From positions 1 to 64,000 of the forward strand of contig NZ_VUMS01000017.1 of the NCBI RefSeq assembly GCF_009696065.1: a DNA stretch of 64,000 bases. The letters are read 5' to 3'. The stretch is from Oliverpabstia intestinalis (lineage in GTDB: Bacteria; Bacillota; Clostridia; Lachnospirales; Lachnospiraceae). The position numbers were made by a program, and so were the translations under genes. A model generated the notes under the pieces. The model ran no database searches. It was not told where the DNA came from and was given only the letters and a program-made list of their open reading frames with translations. Positions 17,539-27,085 of the stretch are shown here, one piece after another (position 1 is the stretch's first letter; every line of letters begins with the position of its first letter).

Positions 17539-17603
17539 TTGACAGAACCGGGGAGTCGTGTTATATTGACAAAGGGTCATATCCCAGTAGATTACTAGGG
17601 AAT
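17539..17603 (+). promoter_or_regulatory. Promoter and palindromic operator of the rrf2-nifS operon
   Basis: TTGACA (17539-17544), 17-bp spacer, TATATT (17562-17567). Just after the expected transcription start lies the imperfect palindrome ATCCCAGTAGATTACTAGGG (17581-17600), of the size and style of Rrf2/IscR-type sites. Autorepression by the first gene product is inferred from position. Confidence 0.65.
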
Positions 17604-17640
17604 CTGAAAGACCAAAGGAAACTTCCGGAAGGGAGGCAAC

Positions 17641-18105
17641 ATGAAATTATCAACGAAGGGCAGATACGGTCTCCGAGCGATGATCGATCTGGCTGTATAT
17701 AGTGAAAAAGAACCGGTGTCTATACAGAGTATAGCGGATCGGCAGAACATCTCCGAGCGTTATCTTGAACAGCTGATGGCCAGTTTGAAAAAGGAAGGAC
17801 TGGTGAAAAGCATCCGGGGAGCCAACGGAGGGTACCAGCTGGCAAGACCGGCAATCGGTATCTCGGTTGGAGATATTCTTCGTGCACTGGAAGGAGATCT
17901 GCGGGCAGTAACCTGTCCGGCAAACGGCGAAGAAGGAAACGGTGGCTGCGAAAATGCAGATCTGTGTGTGACGCGATATGTATGGCAGCGCATCAACGAA
18001 GGAATTACTCATGCAGTGGATACCATGTATCTCAACCAGTTGGTGGAAGAGAGTAAAAAACTGAAAGAAAAAGGACAGGTACAGCCTGCAGGCTGTCAGG
18101 GATAG
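17641..18105 (+). CDS. Rrf2-family (IscR-like) regulator
   Basis: 154 residues. Winged helix at the N terminus (KLSTKGRYGLRAMIDLAVY, ISERYLEQLMASLKKEGLV, IRGANGGYQLARP), then three cysteines (ITC-type pattern: Cys at VTCPAN, GGCEN and ADLCVTR) that in IscR ligate a [2Fe-2S] cluster. It leads an operon with nifS and nifU, so sensing of Fe-S or sulfur status and control of its own promoter are expected. ATG behind GGGAGG. The stop codon overlaps the ribosome site of nifS, indicating translational coupling. Confidence 0.92.
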   Translation: MKLSTKGRYGLRAMIDLAVYSEKEPVSIQSIADRQNISERYLEQLMASLKKEGLVKSIRGANGGYQLARPAIGISVGDILRALEGDLRAVTCPANGEEGNGGCENADLCVTRYVWQRINEGITHAVDTMYLNQLVEESKKLKEKGQVQPAGCQG

Positions 18106-18119
18106 GAGGCAAAATCATC

Positions 18120-19304
18120 ATGAAGAAAATTATTTATCTGGATAATGCGGCAACCACAAAAGTTGCACCGGAAGTAGTAGAGGCGATGCTCCCGTATTTT
18201 ACGGAGTACTATGGCAATCCGTCCAGCGTATATGAACTGGCAGGAATCAGCAAAAAAGCCGTAACAGAAGGAAGAGAAAAGGTAGCATCTGTCATCGGAG
18301 CAAATCCGAACGACATCTACTTTACCGCAGGTGGTTCCGAGTCTGATAACTGGGCACTGAAAGCTACTTATGAAGCATATAAATCAAAAGGAAACCACAT
18401 CATCACCACAAAGATCGAGCATCATGCGATCCTGCATACCTGCGAATGGCTGGAAAAACAGGGCGCAAAGATCACTTACATCGATGTAGATGAAAATGGT
18501 GTTGTAGATCTGGATCAGTTGCAGAAGGCTATCACACCGGAGACCATCCTGATTTCTGTAATGGCAGCAAACAATGAAATCGGCACTCTGCAGCCAATCA
18601 AAGAGATCGGTGCTATTGCAAAAGAACATGGTATTTTATTCCATACAGATGCCGTACAGGCATTTGGTCAGATTCCGATCAATGTAGATGAGTGCAATAT
18701 TGATATGTTAAGCTCCAGCGGACATAAGATCAACGGACCAAAAGGTATCGGATGTCTGTATATCCGCAAAGGACTGAAACTGCGTTCCTTTGTTCACGGT
18801 GGTGCTCAGGAGAGAAAAAGAAGAGCCGGAACAGAAAATGTACCGGGTATCGTAGGATACGGTGTGGCAGCAGAACGTGCACTTCGTACCATGGAAGAAC
18901 GTACCGCAAAAGAAATCGAAGTAAGAGATTACATGATCAAAAAGATCCAGGAAGAGATCCCGTACTGCAAACTGAACGGACATCCAACACTGCGTCTGCC
19001 GAACAATGTAAACTTCAGCTTCCAGTTTATCGAGGGAGAATCTCTGCTGATCATGCTGGATATGGCAGGTATCTGTGCATCCAGTGGTTCCGCCTGTACT
19101 TCCGGATCTCTGGATCCTTCTCATGTACTGCTGGCCATTGGGCTGCCTCACGAGATCGCACATGGATCTCTGCGTCTGACGCTGAGTGAGGAAACCACAA
19201 AAGAAGATGCAGATTTTGTGGTTGAGCAGATCAAAGGTATCGTAGCGCGTCTGAGAAGCATGTCTCCGCTGTACGAAGACTTTATGAAAAAACAGAATAA
19301 ATAA
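18120..19304 (+). CDS. nifS: Cysteine desulfurase NifS/IscS
   Basis: PLP enzyme that takes sulfur from cysteine as an enzyme persulfide. 394 residues. Seen: IYLDNAATTKVAPEVVEAM at the N terminus, GGSESDNWALK, the PLP-Lys motif SSGHKINGPKG, and the catalytic Cys in CASSGSACTSGS. The NifS-type C-terminal loop and the neighbour nifU point to Fe-S cluster assembly; mnmA further on also needs this persulfide for tRNA thiolation. ATG follows TAGGAGG, overlapping the stop of the Rrf2 gene. Confidence 0.96.
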   Translation: MKKIIYLDNAATTKVAPEVVEAMLPYFTEYYGNPSSVYELAGISKKAVTEGREKVASVIGANPNDIYFTAGGSESDNWALKATYEAYKSKGNHIITTKIEHHAILHTCEWLEKQGAKITYIDVDENGVVDLDQLQKAITPETILISVMAANNEIGTLQPIKEIGAIAKEHGILFHTDAVQAFGQIPINVDECNIDMLSSSGHKINGPKGIGCLYIRKGLKLRSFVHGGAQERKRRAGTENVPGIVGYGVAAERALRTMEERTAKEIEVRDYMIKKIQEEIPYCKLNGHPTLRLPNNVNFSFQFIEGESLLIMLDMAGICASSGSACTSGSLDPSHVLLAIGLPHEIAHGSLRLTLSEETTKEDADFVVEQIKGIVARLRSMSPLYEDFMKKQNK

Positions 19305-19345
19305 TAAAAAAGATTAACATACGAATATACGGAGGAAATATAGAT

Positions 19346-19786
19346 ATGTATAGTGAAAAAGTAATGGATCATTTTCAGCATCCGAGAAATGTAGGGGAAA
19401 TCGAAAACGCCAGCGGTGTAGGTACCGTAGGTAATGCAAAATGTGGAGATATCATGAGAATGTATCTGGATATCGATGACAACGGTATCATTCAGGATTG
19501 CAAATTCAAAACATTCGGTTGTGGTGCAGCTGTTGCAACCAGCAGTATGGCCACTGAACTGGTAAAAGGAAAAACTATTCAGGAAGCACTGGAAGTAACT
19601 AATAAAGCTGTTATGGAAGCACTGGACGGACTGCCGCCTGTAAAGGTACACTGTTCCCTGCTGGCTGAGGAAGCCATCCACGCAGCATTGTGGGATTATG
19701 CGGAGAAACATCACATCAAGATCGAAGGCTTAAGCAAACCGAAGTCCGATATCAGTGAAGGGGAGACCGAAGAGGAAGAATATTAA
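19346..19786 (+). CDS. nifU: Fe-S cluster scaffold NifU/IscU
   Basis: 146 residues, a NifU N-terminal/IscU-type scaffold: YSEKVMDHFQHPRNVGEIE, then the three cluster cysteines in NAKCGDIM, FGCGAAVA and VHCSLLAEEA. It receives sulfur from NifS and builds [2Fe-2S]/[4Fe-4S] clusters. An acidic tail (EGETEEEEY) ends it. The stop codon overlaps the mnmA start by one base, so the two are translationally coupled. Confidence 0.95.
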   Translation: MYSEKVMDHFQHPRNVGEIENASGVGTVGNAKCGDIMRMYLDIDDNGIIQDCKFKTFGCGAAVATSSMATELVKGKTIQEALEVTNKAVMEALDGLPPVKVHCSLLAEEAIHAALWDYAEKHHIKIEGLSKPKSDISEGETEEEEY

Positions 19787-20859
19787 TGAAAAAAAAGGTA
19801 GTTGTAGGGCTGTCCGGAGGAGTTGACTCCTCTGTGGCAGCCTGGCTGTTAAAAGAACAGGGTTACGATGTGATCGGAGTAACCATGCAGATTTGGCAGG
19901 ACGAGCCGGAGCTGATCCAGGAAGAAAACGGGGGATGCTGCGGCCTTTCTGCCGTTGACGATGCCAGAAGAGTGGCGCAGATCCTTGATATTCCATATTA
20001 TGTTATGAATTTCAAAAAAGAATTCAAGGCAAATGTCATGGACTATTTTGTGGATGAGTATCTGCACGGCCGCACACCGAATCCGTGTATCGCCTGCAAC
20101 CGCTATGTAAAATGGGAGTCCCTGCTGCAAAGAAGTCTTGCCATCGGTGCGGACTATATTGCCACGGGACATTATGCAAGAATCGAGCAGCTGCCAAACG
20201 GCAGATATGCGATCCGCAATTCTGTGACTGCGGCAAAAGATCAGACCTATGCACTGTACAATCTGACACAGGAACAGTTAAAGCGGACACTGATGCCGGT
20301 AGGTGAGTACTCCAAAGACCAGATCCGTGTCATGGCAGAAAAGATCGGACTTCCGACCGCACACAAAAAAGATTCTCAGGAGATCTGCTTTGTGGATGAT
20401 AACGATTATGCAGGATTTATCGACGGGTACGGTCAGGGAAAAGTGCCGGAAGGTAATTTTGTGGACAAAGACGGTAAAGTTCTCGGACGTCACAAAGGAA
20501 TCACCCGTTATACGATCGGACAGAGAAAAGGACTGAATATCGCGCTTGGAAAACCGGTATTTGTACAGAAGATATGCCCGGAAACCAATGAAGTGGTTCT
20601 TGGAAGTAACGAAGATCTGTTTACGACCACTGTGCGGGCGAACCGCCTGAATTTTATGGCAGTGGAAGACATTCCGGAAGAGATCGGAGCTCTCGGAAAG
20701 ATTCGTTATAATCACAGAGGGGATACCTGCAAAGTAAAACGAATCGGTGAAGATTTACTGGAATGCCACTTTGATACTCCGGTCAGGGCAGTGACACCGG
20801 GACAGGCACTGGTACTGTACCAGGGAGAGTATGTGCTGGGAGGGGGAACCATTGTATGA
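19786..20859 (+). CDS. mnmA: tRNA-specific 2-thiouridylase MnmA
   Basis: Makes 2-thiouridine at U34 of Lys, Glu and Gln tRNAs using sulfur passed from a cysteine desulfurase. 357 residues. PP-loop GLSGGVDSSVAAWLLKEQ at residues 8-25, first catalytic Cys in TPNPCIACNRYVKW, second in SQEICFVDD, followed by the C-terminal barrels (YTIGQRKGLNIALGKP). Overlaps nifU by one base and hisK by four. Placement directly behind nifS/nifU suggests it draws on the same desulfurase. Confidence 0.96.
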   Translation: MKKKVVVGLSGGVDSSVAAWLLKEQGYDVIGVTMQIWQDEPELIQEENGGCCGLSAVDDARRVAQILDIPYYVMNFKKEFKANVMDYFVDEYLHGRTPNPCIACNRYVKWESLLQRSLAIGADYIATGHYARIEQLPNGRYAIRNSVTAAKDQTYALYNLTQEQLKRTLMPVGEYSKDQIRVMAEKIGLPTAHKKDSQEICFVDDNDYAGFIDGYGQGKVPEGNFVDKDGKVLGRHKGITRYTIGQRKGLNIALGKPVFVQKICPETNEVVLGSNEDLFTTTVRANRLNFMAVEDIPEEIGALGKIRYNHRGDTCKVKRIGEDLLECHFDTPVRAVTPGQALVLYQGEYVLGGGTIV

Positions 20860-21698
20860 CGAGCCGGAAAGAAACCATTCCATATGGAGGAAGAATAACT
20901 GCAGACTGTCATATCCACACGGAATTTTCGTCGGACAGCGAGACAAAAATCACAGATCAGGTAGAACGTGCCATCGCACTGGGACTGGATCATATCTGTT
21001 TTACAGATCATATGGATATGGATTATCCGGAGGGAGAATTCGAACTGGATACGGATGCCTATGTAAAACGGGTACTGGAGCTACAGGAAGAATACAAAGA
21101 CCGGATCCGCATCTGCCTTGGTGTGGAACTGGGCATGCAGGAGCATCTGAAAGACCGCCAGCAGGCCTATATTGAAAAATATCCTTTTGATTTCGTCATT
21201 GGTTCCATGCATCTGATCCACGGAGAAGATCCTTATTTTGGAAAAATATATGAAGAAATGGGGGATGAAGAGGCGTATCGTGAATACTTCCGGGCAACTC
21301 TGGAAAACTTAAAAAGAGCACCGAAAATCCATACACTGGGACATCTGGACTATGCGGTGCGCTACGGGAAAGAGAAAGACAAATATTATTCCTATGAGAG
21401 ATTTTCACAGGAAATCGATGCAATCCTGCAGTATCTGATCAGTCATCAGATTGCACTGGAAGTAAATACAGCAGGTCTTCGAATGCTTGGCTTTACCAAT
21501 CCCCACCCGGATGTGATCCGCAGATACCGGGAAATGGGCGGAGAACTGATTACAGTCGGTTCCGACGGTCATGTGCCGGAGTATCTGGGCTATGGATTTG
21601 ACCGACTTCCGGAATTACTGTCTGACTGTGGATTCGATTCTTATACAGTGTTCAGAAAGGGGAAACCAGAATTCAGAAAAGTTTTGGTGAAAATTTGA
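20856..21698 (+). CDS. hisK: PHP-family histidinol-phosphatase
   Basis: 280 residues. PHP metal motifs in order: DCHIHTEFSSDS, CFTDHMDMD, GSMHLIHG, LGHLDYAVRYG and GSDGHVPEYLG, the pattern of HisK/HisJ histidinol-phosphate phosphatases of the histidine pathway. ATGA overlap with mnmA makes it the last gene of the rrf2 operon. No other his gene is nearby, so a different phosphoester substrate cannot be excluded. Confidence 0.87.
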   Translation: MTSRKETIPYGGRITADCHIHTEFSSDSETKITDQVERAIALGLDHICFTDHMDMDYPEGEFELDTDAYVKRVLELQEEYKDRIRICLGVELGMQEHLKDRQQAYIEKYPFDFVIGSMHLIHGEDPYFGKIYEEMGDEEAYREYFRATLENLKRAPKIHTLGHLDYAVRYGKEKDKYYSYERFSQEIDAILQYLISHQIALEVNTAGLRMLGFTNPHPDVIRRYREMGGELITVGSDGHVPEYLGYGFDRLPELLSDCGFDSYTVFRKGKPEFRKVLVKI

Positions 21699-21706
21699 AA
21701 ATATGC

Positions 21707-21735
21707 TTGAATTTTTCAGGCAAATTAGGTAGAAT
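21707..21735 (+). promoter_or_regulatory. Promoter of gap
   Basis: TTGAAT (21707-21712), 17-bp spacer, TAGAAT (21730-21735), starting just after the hisK stop codon. Confidence 0.65.
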
Positions 21736-21813
21736 AATTACAGGTTGATGTTTCTTTAACAATCTTATAGAAACCTCACAAATTTTATTTACTTTTTAGG
21801 AGGAATGAAAATC

Positions 21814-22833
21814 ATGGCAGTAAAAGTAGCAATTAATGGTTTTGGACGTATCGGTCGTCTGGCATTCAGACAGATGTTTGGAGCAGAGGGATTTGAAATC
21901 GTTGCAATCAACGACCTGACTTCCCCAAAAATGTTAGCACACTTACTGAAATATGATTCCACACAGGGAAAATATGCTCTGGCTGACACTGTAAAAGCTG
22001 GTGAAGATTCTATCACTGTTGATGGAAAAGAAATCAAAATCTACGCAAAAGCTAATGCAGCTGAACTTCCTTGGGGAGAAATCGGTGTAGATGTAGTTCT
22101 GGAGTGTACTGGATTCTATACATCCAAAGACAAAGCTCAGGCTCATATCGATGCTGGTGCTAAACATGTTATCATTTCCGCTCCGGCTGGAAACGATCTG
22201 AAAACAATCGTTTACAACGTAAACCATGAAACTCTGACAGCAGATGATCATATCATCTCTGCAGCTTCCTGTACAACAAACTGCCTGGCTCCTATGGCAA
22301 AAGCTCTGAATGACCTGGCACCGATCAAATCCGGTATCATGTGCACAATTCACGCTTACACAGGAGATCAGATGACTCTGGACGGACCGCAGAGAAAAGG
22401 CGATCTGAGAAGATCCCGTGCAGCTGCAGTTAACATCGTTCCAAACAGCACAGGTGCTGCAAAAGCTATCGGTCTGGTTATCCCGGAACTGAACGGCAAA
22501 CTGATCGGTTCTGCACAGCGTGTTCCAACTCCTACAGGATCCACAACTATCCTGACAGCAGTTGTTGAAGGTAACGTAACAGTTGATCAGATCAACGCAG
22601 CTATGAAAGCAGCTTCTAACGAGTCCTTCGGATACAACGAAGACGAAATCGTATCCAGCGATATCGTTGGTATGAGATTCGGTTCTCTGTTTGATTCTAC
22701 TCAGACAATGGTACTGCCACTGGAAAATGGTACAACAGAAGTACAGGTTGTTTCATGGTATGACAATGAGAATTCTTACACAAGCCAGATGGTAAGAACA
22801 ATCAAACACTTCGGAAAACTGCTGAATGCATAA
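21814..22833 (+). CDS. gap: Glyceraldehyde-3-phosphate dehydrogenase
   Basis: Glycolytic NAD-dependent oxidation of glyceraldehyde-3-phosphate. 339 residues. Rossmann start [17 protein letters not shown], catalytic Cys in [15 protein letters not shown], substrate segment [18 protein letters not shown] and the C-terminal [14 protein letters not shown]. The start chosen has AGGAGG 8 nt upstream; an ATG nine bases earlier is too close to the ribosome site. Codon use is strongly biased, as expected of a highly expressed gene. Own promoter and terminator. Confidence 0.97.
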   Translation: MAVKVAINGFGRIGRLAFRQMFGAEGFEIVAINDLTSPKMLAHLLKYDSTQGKYALADTVKAGEDSITVDGKEIKIYAKANAAELPWGEIGVDVVLECTGFYTSKDKAQAHIDAGAKHVIISAPAGNDLKTIVYNVNHETLTADDHIISAASCTTNCLAPMAKALNDLAPIKSGIMCTIHAYTGDQMTLDGPQRKGDLRRSRAAAVNIVPNSTGAAKAIGLVIPELNGKLIGSAQRVPTPTGSTTILTAVVEGNVTVDQINAAMKAASNESFGYNEDEIVSSDIVGMRFGSLFDSTQTMVLPLENGTTEVQVVSWYDNENSYTSQMVRTIKHFGKLLNA

Positions 22834-22848
22834 TCCATAGGCTCATTG

Positions 22849-22882
22849 GGGGTCCGGTCTCTTTGGACCGGGCTCCTTTTTT
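22849..22882 (+). terminator. Terminator of gap
   Basis: GGGGTCCGGTC pairs with GACCGGGCTCC (two G-U pairs), then TTTTTT. Confidence 0.85.
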
Positions 22883-22940
22883 ATACAGCTGCGGCTGTAA
22901 TTGCACAGATGTGCGAATAATAAAAAGGAGGCATATGCCA

Positions 22941-24134
22941 ATGCTTAATAAAAAATCTGTTGATAATATCAACGTAAAAGGCAAAAGAGTTCTGGTTCGT
23001 TGCGACTTCAACGTACCTCTGCAGGATGGAAAGATCACAGACGAGAACCGTCTGGTAGCAGCACTTCCTACTATCAAAAAACTGATTGCTGATGGTGGAA
23101 AAGTAATTCTGTGTTCTCATCTTGGCAAACCGAAGGGAGAGCCGAAACCAGAATTATCTCTGGCACCGGTTGCAGTAAGACTGAGTGAACTGCTGGGACA
23201 GGAAGTAAAATTTGCAGCTGATCCGGAAGTTGTCGGACCAAACGCAAAAGCAGCTGTAGAAGCTATGAAAGACGGCGAAGTAATCCTTCTGGAGAACACC
23301 CGTTATCGTGCAGAAGAAACCAAAAATGGAGACGAATTCTCCAAAGAACTGGCTTCCCTGTGTGATGTTTTCGTAAACGATGCATTCGGAACCGCTCACA
23401 GAGCTCACTGCTCTAACGTAGGTGTTACAAAATATGTAGATACTGCTGTTGTTGGATATCTGATGCAGAAAGAGATCGATTTCCTTGGTAATGCAGTAAA
23501 CAACCCGGAAAGACCATTCGTTGCTATCCTGGGTGGAGCAAAAGTTTCCAGCAAGATTTCCGTAATCAACAACCTGCTGGATAAAGTAGATACTCTGATC
23601 ATCGGCGGTGGTATGGCTTATACTTTCGCAAAAGCAGAAGGTGGTAACATCGGTGTATCCCTGTGTGAAGATGACTATCTGCAGTATGCTCTGGATATGA
23701 AGAAAAAAGCAGCAGAAAAAGGTGTAAAACTGCTTTTGCCTGTAGATAACAGAATCGGTGATGAATTCTCTAACGACTGCAACATGAAGGTTGTTCCATG
23801 TGGACAGATTCCGGATGGCTGGGAAGGTCTGGATATCGGACCGGAAACAGAAAAACTGTTTGCAGACGCTGTAAAAGATGCTAAGACTGTAGTATGGAAC
23901 GGACCGATGGGATGCTTCGAAATGCCGAACTTCGCACACGGTACCGCAGCAGTAGCAAAAGCTCTGGCTGAGACAGACGCTACAACCATCATCGGTGGTG
24001 GTGATTCCGCAGCAGCTGTTAATATCCTGGGATTTGGTGACAAGATGACTCACATCTCTACCGGTGGTGGAGCTTCCCTGGAATTCCTGGAAGGAAAAGA
24101 ACTGCCAGGTGTAGCAGCAGCAAACGATAAATAA
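22941..24134 (+). CDS. pgk: Phosphoglycerate kinase
   Basis: Transfers phosphate from 1,3-bisphosphoglycerate to ADP. 397 residues. [15 protein letters not shown] near the N terminus, [11 protein letters not shown], the hinge region [12 protein letters not shown], and the nucleotide-site tail [12 protein letters not shown] with [20 protein letters not shown] lies 9 nt before the chosen ATG; an ATG six bases earlier is only 3 nt from it. Follows gap and precedes tpiA by 43 bases, with which it is probably co-transcribed. Confidence 0.97.
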   Translation: MLNKKSVDNINVKGKRVLVRCDFNVPLQDGKITDENRLVAALPTIKKLIADGGKVILCSHLGKPKGEPKPELSLAPVAVRLSELLGQEVKFAADPEVVGPNAKAAVEAMKDGEVILLENTRYRAEETKNGDEFSKELASLCDVFVNDAFGTAHRAHCSNVGVTKYVDTAVVGYLMQKEIDFLGNAVNNPERPFVAILGGAKVSSKISVINNLLDKVDTLIIGGGMAYTFAKAEGGNIGVSLCEDDYLQYALDMKKKAAEKGVKLLLPVDNRIGDEFSNDCNMKVVPCGQIPDGWEGLDIGPETEKLFADAVKDAKTVVWNGPMGCFEMPNFAHGTAAVAKALAETDATTIIGGGDSAAAVNILGFGDKMTHISTGGGASLEFLEGKELPGVAAANDK

Positions 24135-24177
24135 GAATCAGATCCTGGAAAGGATACAAGAAAAGAGGAAACGTAAC

Positions 24178-24927
24178 ATGGCTAGAAAAAAAATTATTGC
24201 CGGTAACTGGAAAATGAACATGACTCCAAGTGAGGCTGTAAAACTGGTTGAAACTCTGAAACCACTGGTAAAGAATGACGAAGTAGACGTAGTATTCTGT
24301 GTACCTGCTATCGACATCGTTCCTGTAGTAGAAGCTGCAAAAGGAACTAACATCCAGGTTGGTGCTGAGAATATGTACTTCGAAGAAAAAGGTGCTTACA
24401 CCGGAGAAATCTCCCCGAACATGCTGGTAGATGCAGGCGTAAAATACGTTGTTCTGGGACATTCCGAGAGAAGAGGATACTTCGGAGAAACAGATGAAGA
24501 TATCAACAAAAAAATGCACAAAGCATTCGAACATGGACTGACACCTATCATGTGCTGTGGTGAGTCTCTGGAACAGAGAGAGCAGGGTGTAACCATGGAC
24601 TTCATCCGTCAGCAGGTTAAGATTGGCTTCCAGGGTCTGACAGCAGATCAGGCAAAGAAAGCCGTTATCGCTTACGAACCAATCTGGGCAATCGGAACCG
24701 GAAAAACAGCTACTACTGAGCAGGCTCAGGAAGTATGCGGTAAGATTCGTGAGTGCATCGCTGAAGTATACGATGATGCTACAGCAGCAGAGATCCGTAT
24801 CCAGTACGGTGGATCCGTAAACTCCAAAACAGCAGCAGACCTGTTTGCTCAGGCAGACATCGATGGCGGACTGGTTGGAGGCGCTTCCCTCAAAGAAGAA
24901 TTCGGACAGATCGTAAACTACAAATAA
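24178..24927 (+). CDS. tpiA: Triosephosphate isomerase
   Basis: Interconverts dihydroxyacetone phosphate and glyceraldehyde-3-phosphate. 249 residues. [15 protein letters not shown] at the N terminus with the active-site Asn/Lys, catalytic His in VLGHSERR, catalytic Glu in [15 protein letters not shown] and the phosphate loop [11 protein letters not shown] behind AGAGGAA. Codon bias matches gap and pgk. A hairpin terminator follows. Confidence 0.97.
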   Translation: MARKKIIAGNWKMNMTPSEAVKLVETLKPLVKNDEVDVVFCVPAIDIVPVVEAAKGTNIQVGAENMYFEEKGAYTGEISPNMLVDAGVKYVVLGHSERRGYFGETDEDINKKMHKAFEHGLTPIMCCGESLEQREQGVTMDFIRQQVKIGFQGLTADQAKKAVIAYEPIWAIGTGKTATTEQAQEVCGKIRECIAEVYDDATAAEIRIQYGGSVNSKTAADLFAQADIDGGLVGGASLKEEFGQIVNYK

Positions 24928-24965
24928 ATCCTTACATTTGTAAAAAGTAAATAAAGAAACGTGTC

Positions 24966-25031
24966 AAAACGCCACGAAACGCAAGAAGATCTGGTGGTAT
25001 TCAGCAGATTCGATGCGCTTCGTGGCGTTTT
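24966..25031. terminator. Bidirectional terminator tpiA / thiC
   Basis: AAAACGCCACGAA at the left and TTCGTGGCGTTTT at the right are perfect complements around an unusually long loop of about 40 bases, between convergent tpiA and thiC. Confidence 0.7.
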
Positions 25032-25091
25032 ATAATTTCATCATAATTACTTTTAAATGAAAAATACAAGATCATTTAAAAAGTGATAATT

Positions 25092-26402
25092 TTACAAAAT
25101 ATCAATATACTCTCCAGCGAGGGCTTTGTTCATGCTTCTGACAGCACAGAATTTGCCGCACATGCTGCAGGTATCGCTGTGGTCATCTTCCGGCATTCTG
25201 CTGGCGCGGATGGATTTGGCAGTTTCCGGATCTAAAGCACAGGCATACTGGGCATCCCAGTCGAGCACACGACGTGCATCTGCCATTTTATCATCTATAT
25301 CACGGGCGCCGGGGATTCCTTTGGCAATATCAGCTGCATGAGCTGCGATTTTGGAGGCAATGATTCCTTGCTTGGTATCTTCTACATTTGGAAGAGCCAG
25401 ATGTTCGGCTGGTGTTACATAACAAAGGAATGCAGCACCGTTCATGGCAGCAACGGCGCCACCGATGGCTGCGGTGATATGGTCATATCCGGGAGCAATA
25501 TCGGTGACAAGTGGTCCGAGTACATAGAAAGGAGCTCCCATACAGATGCTCTGCTGGACTTTCATATTGGCAGCTACCTGATCCAGAGGAACATGTCCGG
25601 GACCTTCCACCATAACCTGTACATTGTGATCCCATGCACGTTTTGTCAGTTCTCCGAGACGAACCAGTTCTTCAATCTGGCATACATCGGTTGCATCTGC
25701 CAGACATCCCGGCCGGCAGGCATCACCTAAAGAAATGGTCACATCATATTCCTCGCAGATATCAAGAATTTCATCATAATACTCATAGAATGGATTTTCC
25801 TCACCGGTCATGCTCATCCAGGCAAAAACCAGACTTCCTCCACGGCTGACGATATTCATTTTTCGTTTGTGCTTTTTGATCTGCTCGATGGTTTTTCGTG
25901 TGATTCCGCAGTGGAGAGTGACAAAGTCCACACCGTCCTCCGCATGCATCCGGATCACATCTATAAAGTCTTTTGCGGTCAGAGTTGCAAGATCACGCTG
26001 ATAATGAATGACGCTGTCATAGACAGGAACCGTACCGATCATAACCGGACATTCACTTGTCAGTTTACGGCGGAAAGGCTGGGTATTTCCATGGCTGGAA
26101 AGATCCATGATGGCTTCGGCACCGAGTTCCACAGCGCTCATTACTTTCTTCATTTCGATATCATAGTCTTTACAGTCACGGGAAACACCGAGATTGACAT
26201 TGATTTTTGTGCGGAGCATACTTCCCACACCTTCCGCGCTTAAACAGGTGTGATTTTTATTGGCGCAGATCGCTACTTTACCTTCGGCAACAAGCGTCAT
26301 CAGTTTACTGACATCCATATGTTCCTTTTCGGCTACAAGGCTGATTTCGGGTGTGATGATTCCCTTGCGTGCCGCATCCATCTGAGTGGTGTAATTTCTC
26401 AT
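25092..26402 (-). CDS. thiC: Phosphomethylpyrimidine synthase ThiC
   Basis: Radical-SAM rearrangement of aminoimidazole ribotide to hydroxymethylpyrimidine phosphate, the pyrimidine branch of thiamine synthesis. 436 residues, the anaerobe-type shorter ThiC without the long N-terminal extension. [45 protein letters not shown] and [13 protein letters not shown] are family blocks; the [4Fe-4S] motif CSMCGKFC is at the C terminus. Reverse strand, controlled by the TPP aptamer and terminator at 26704-26884. ATG preceded by GGAGG within AATGGAGGCAAA. No other thi biosynthesis gene adjoins it. Confidence 0.96.
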   Translation of the reverse strand: MRNYTTQMDAARKGIITPEISLVAEKEHMDVSKLMTLVAEGKVAICANKNHTCLSAEGVGSMLRTKINVNLGVSRDCKDYDIEMKKVMSAVELGAEAIMDLSSHGNTQPFRRKLTSECPVMIGTVPVYDSVIHYQRDLATLTAKDFIDVIRMHAEDGVDFVTLHCGITRKTIEQIKKHKRKMNIVSRGGSLVFAWMSMTGEENPFYEYYDEILDICEEYDVTISLGDACRPGCLADATDVCQIEELVRLGELTKRAWDHNVQVMVEGPGHVPLDQVAANMKVQQSICMGAPFYVLGPLVTDIAPGYDHITAAIGGAVAAMNGAAFLCYVTPAEHLALPNVEDTKQGIIASKIAAHAADIAKGIPGARDIDDKMADARRVLDWDAQYACALDPETAKSIRASRMPEDDHSDTCSMCGKFCAVRSMNKALAGEYIDIL

Positions 26403-26703
26403 GTTGTTTTGCCTCCATTCTTTTCACATACATAATAAAAAAGTATCTGTTTTTGACGTCAGCAAAACACAGACGTATCCATGCAGAACAAAAATCCATA
26501 CGTCCGGACAATATATAGAAGTAGTTGCTGACGCCTGCATCAGAAAGCAGGTTCCGGGTTTCTGATGCTGAACAAAATCATAAGATCTTGTCTTTTTTAC
26601 AGCGGTACAAGGTGGTGTCCCCGATGTATCGCTTTTGACAGACGGATATATTGCGAGAAGGAACAGTTCGGCGGCTTCTTGTGGAGGACTTTTTACTATG
26701 CAG
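26403..26703 (-). other. Long structured thiC leader between terminator and start codon
   Basis: About 300 transcribed bases without a gene separate the riboswitch terminator from thiC. They contain a perfect 10-bp hairpin, GCATCAGAAA/TTTCTGATGC (26537-26568), and an inverted repeat ACGTCAGCAA (near 26457) / TTGCTGACGC (near 26525) that could close a larger domain. There is no T-run and no recognised RNA family. Confidence 0.4.
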
Positions 26704-26734
26704 TAAAAAGGACCCTTACCTGAGTAAGGATCCT
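26704..26734 (-). terminator. Riboswitch-controlled terminator of thiC
   Basis: On the reverse strand AGGATCCTTAC pairs with GTAAGGGTCCT (one G-T-type mismatch pair) around a 4-base loop, then TTTTTACT. It lies about 60 bases 3' of the TPP aptamer. Confidence 0.8.
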
Positions 26735-26796
26735 GTGATCTGTATGACGAAAAAAGGAAACAGTGTGTATGTATACTTCTTTTGTCCGGTATATTT

Positions 26797-26884
26797 TTCC
26801 TACGTTGGCATTATCCAAATCAGGTTTTCGGGTCGAAACGGAATCACGTCTCCTCTCAGCCGGCTTTCACCAGCTCCCCGTCAG
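26797..26884 (-). promoter_or_regulatory. TPP riboswitch (THI element) of thiC
   Basis: Read on the reverse strand: GGGGAGC-type start, GGCTGAGAGG (J2/3 pyrimidine-sensing element), then CCTGATTTGGATAATGCCAA and CGTAGG, the pyrophosphate-sensing P4/P5 arm. All conserved TPP aptamer elements are present and in order. High TPP is expected to favour the terminator at 26704-26734. Confidence 0.95.
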
Positions 26885-26908
26885 CAATATAAAGGTTGTC
26901 TTGGTGTT

Positions 26909-26937
26909 ATTATGTATCAGAACAGGTGAAAATGCAA
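26909..26937 (-). promoter_or_regulatory. Promoter of thiC riboswitch transcript
   Basis: On the reverse strand TTGCAT (26937-26932), 17-bp spacer, CATAAT (26914-26909), placing the transcription start about 20 bases before the TPP aptamer. Confidence 0.7.
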
Positions 26938-26956
26938 GAGAAAATTCAGAAACAGT

Positions 26957-27002
26957 AGTGTCTGGCAGGAAAATTCGGAGGAATTTCAGTGTAGCAGACA
27001 CT
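26957..27002. promoter_or_regulatory. Palindrome between divergent thiC and hom promoters
   Basis: AGTGTCTG (26957-26964) and CAGACACT (26995-27002) enclose a second inverted repeat, GAAAATTC/GAATTTC. It lies upstream of both -35 boxes, so it is not transcribed from either predicted promoter. An operator is possible. Confidence 0.35.
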
Positions 27003-27008
27003 TCGCAC

Positions 27009-27037
27009 TTCACAAGTTCACTTTAGTGTGGTAAAAT
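27009..27037 (+). promoter_or_regulatory. Promoter of hom
   Basis: TTCACA (27009-27014), 17-bp spacer, TAAAAT (27032-27037), about 50 bases before the start codon. Confidence 0.55.
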
Positions 27038-27085
27038 GGGCGAAAAGTGATGTTGCCCTCTGTGGCAGAAAAGGAGAAAAAGGAT

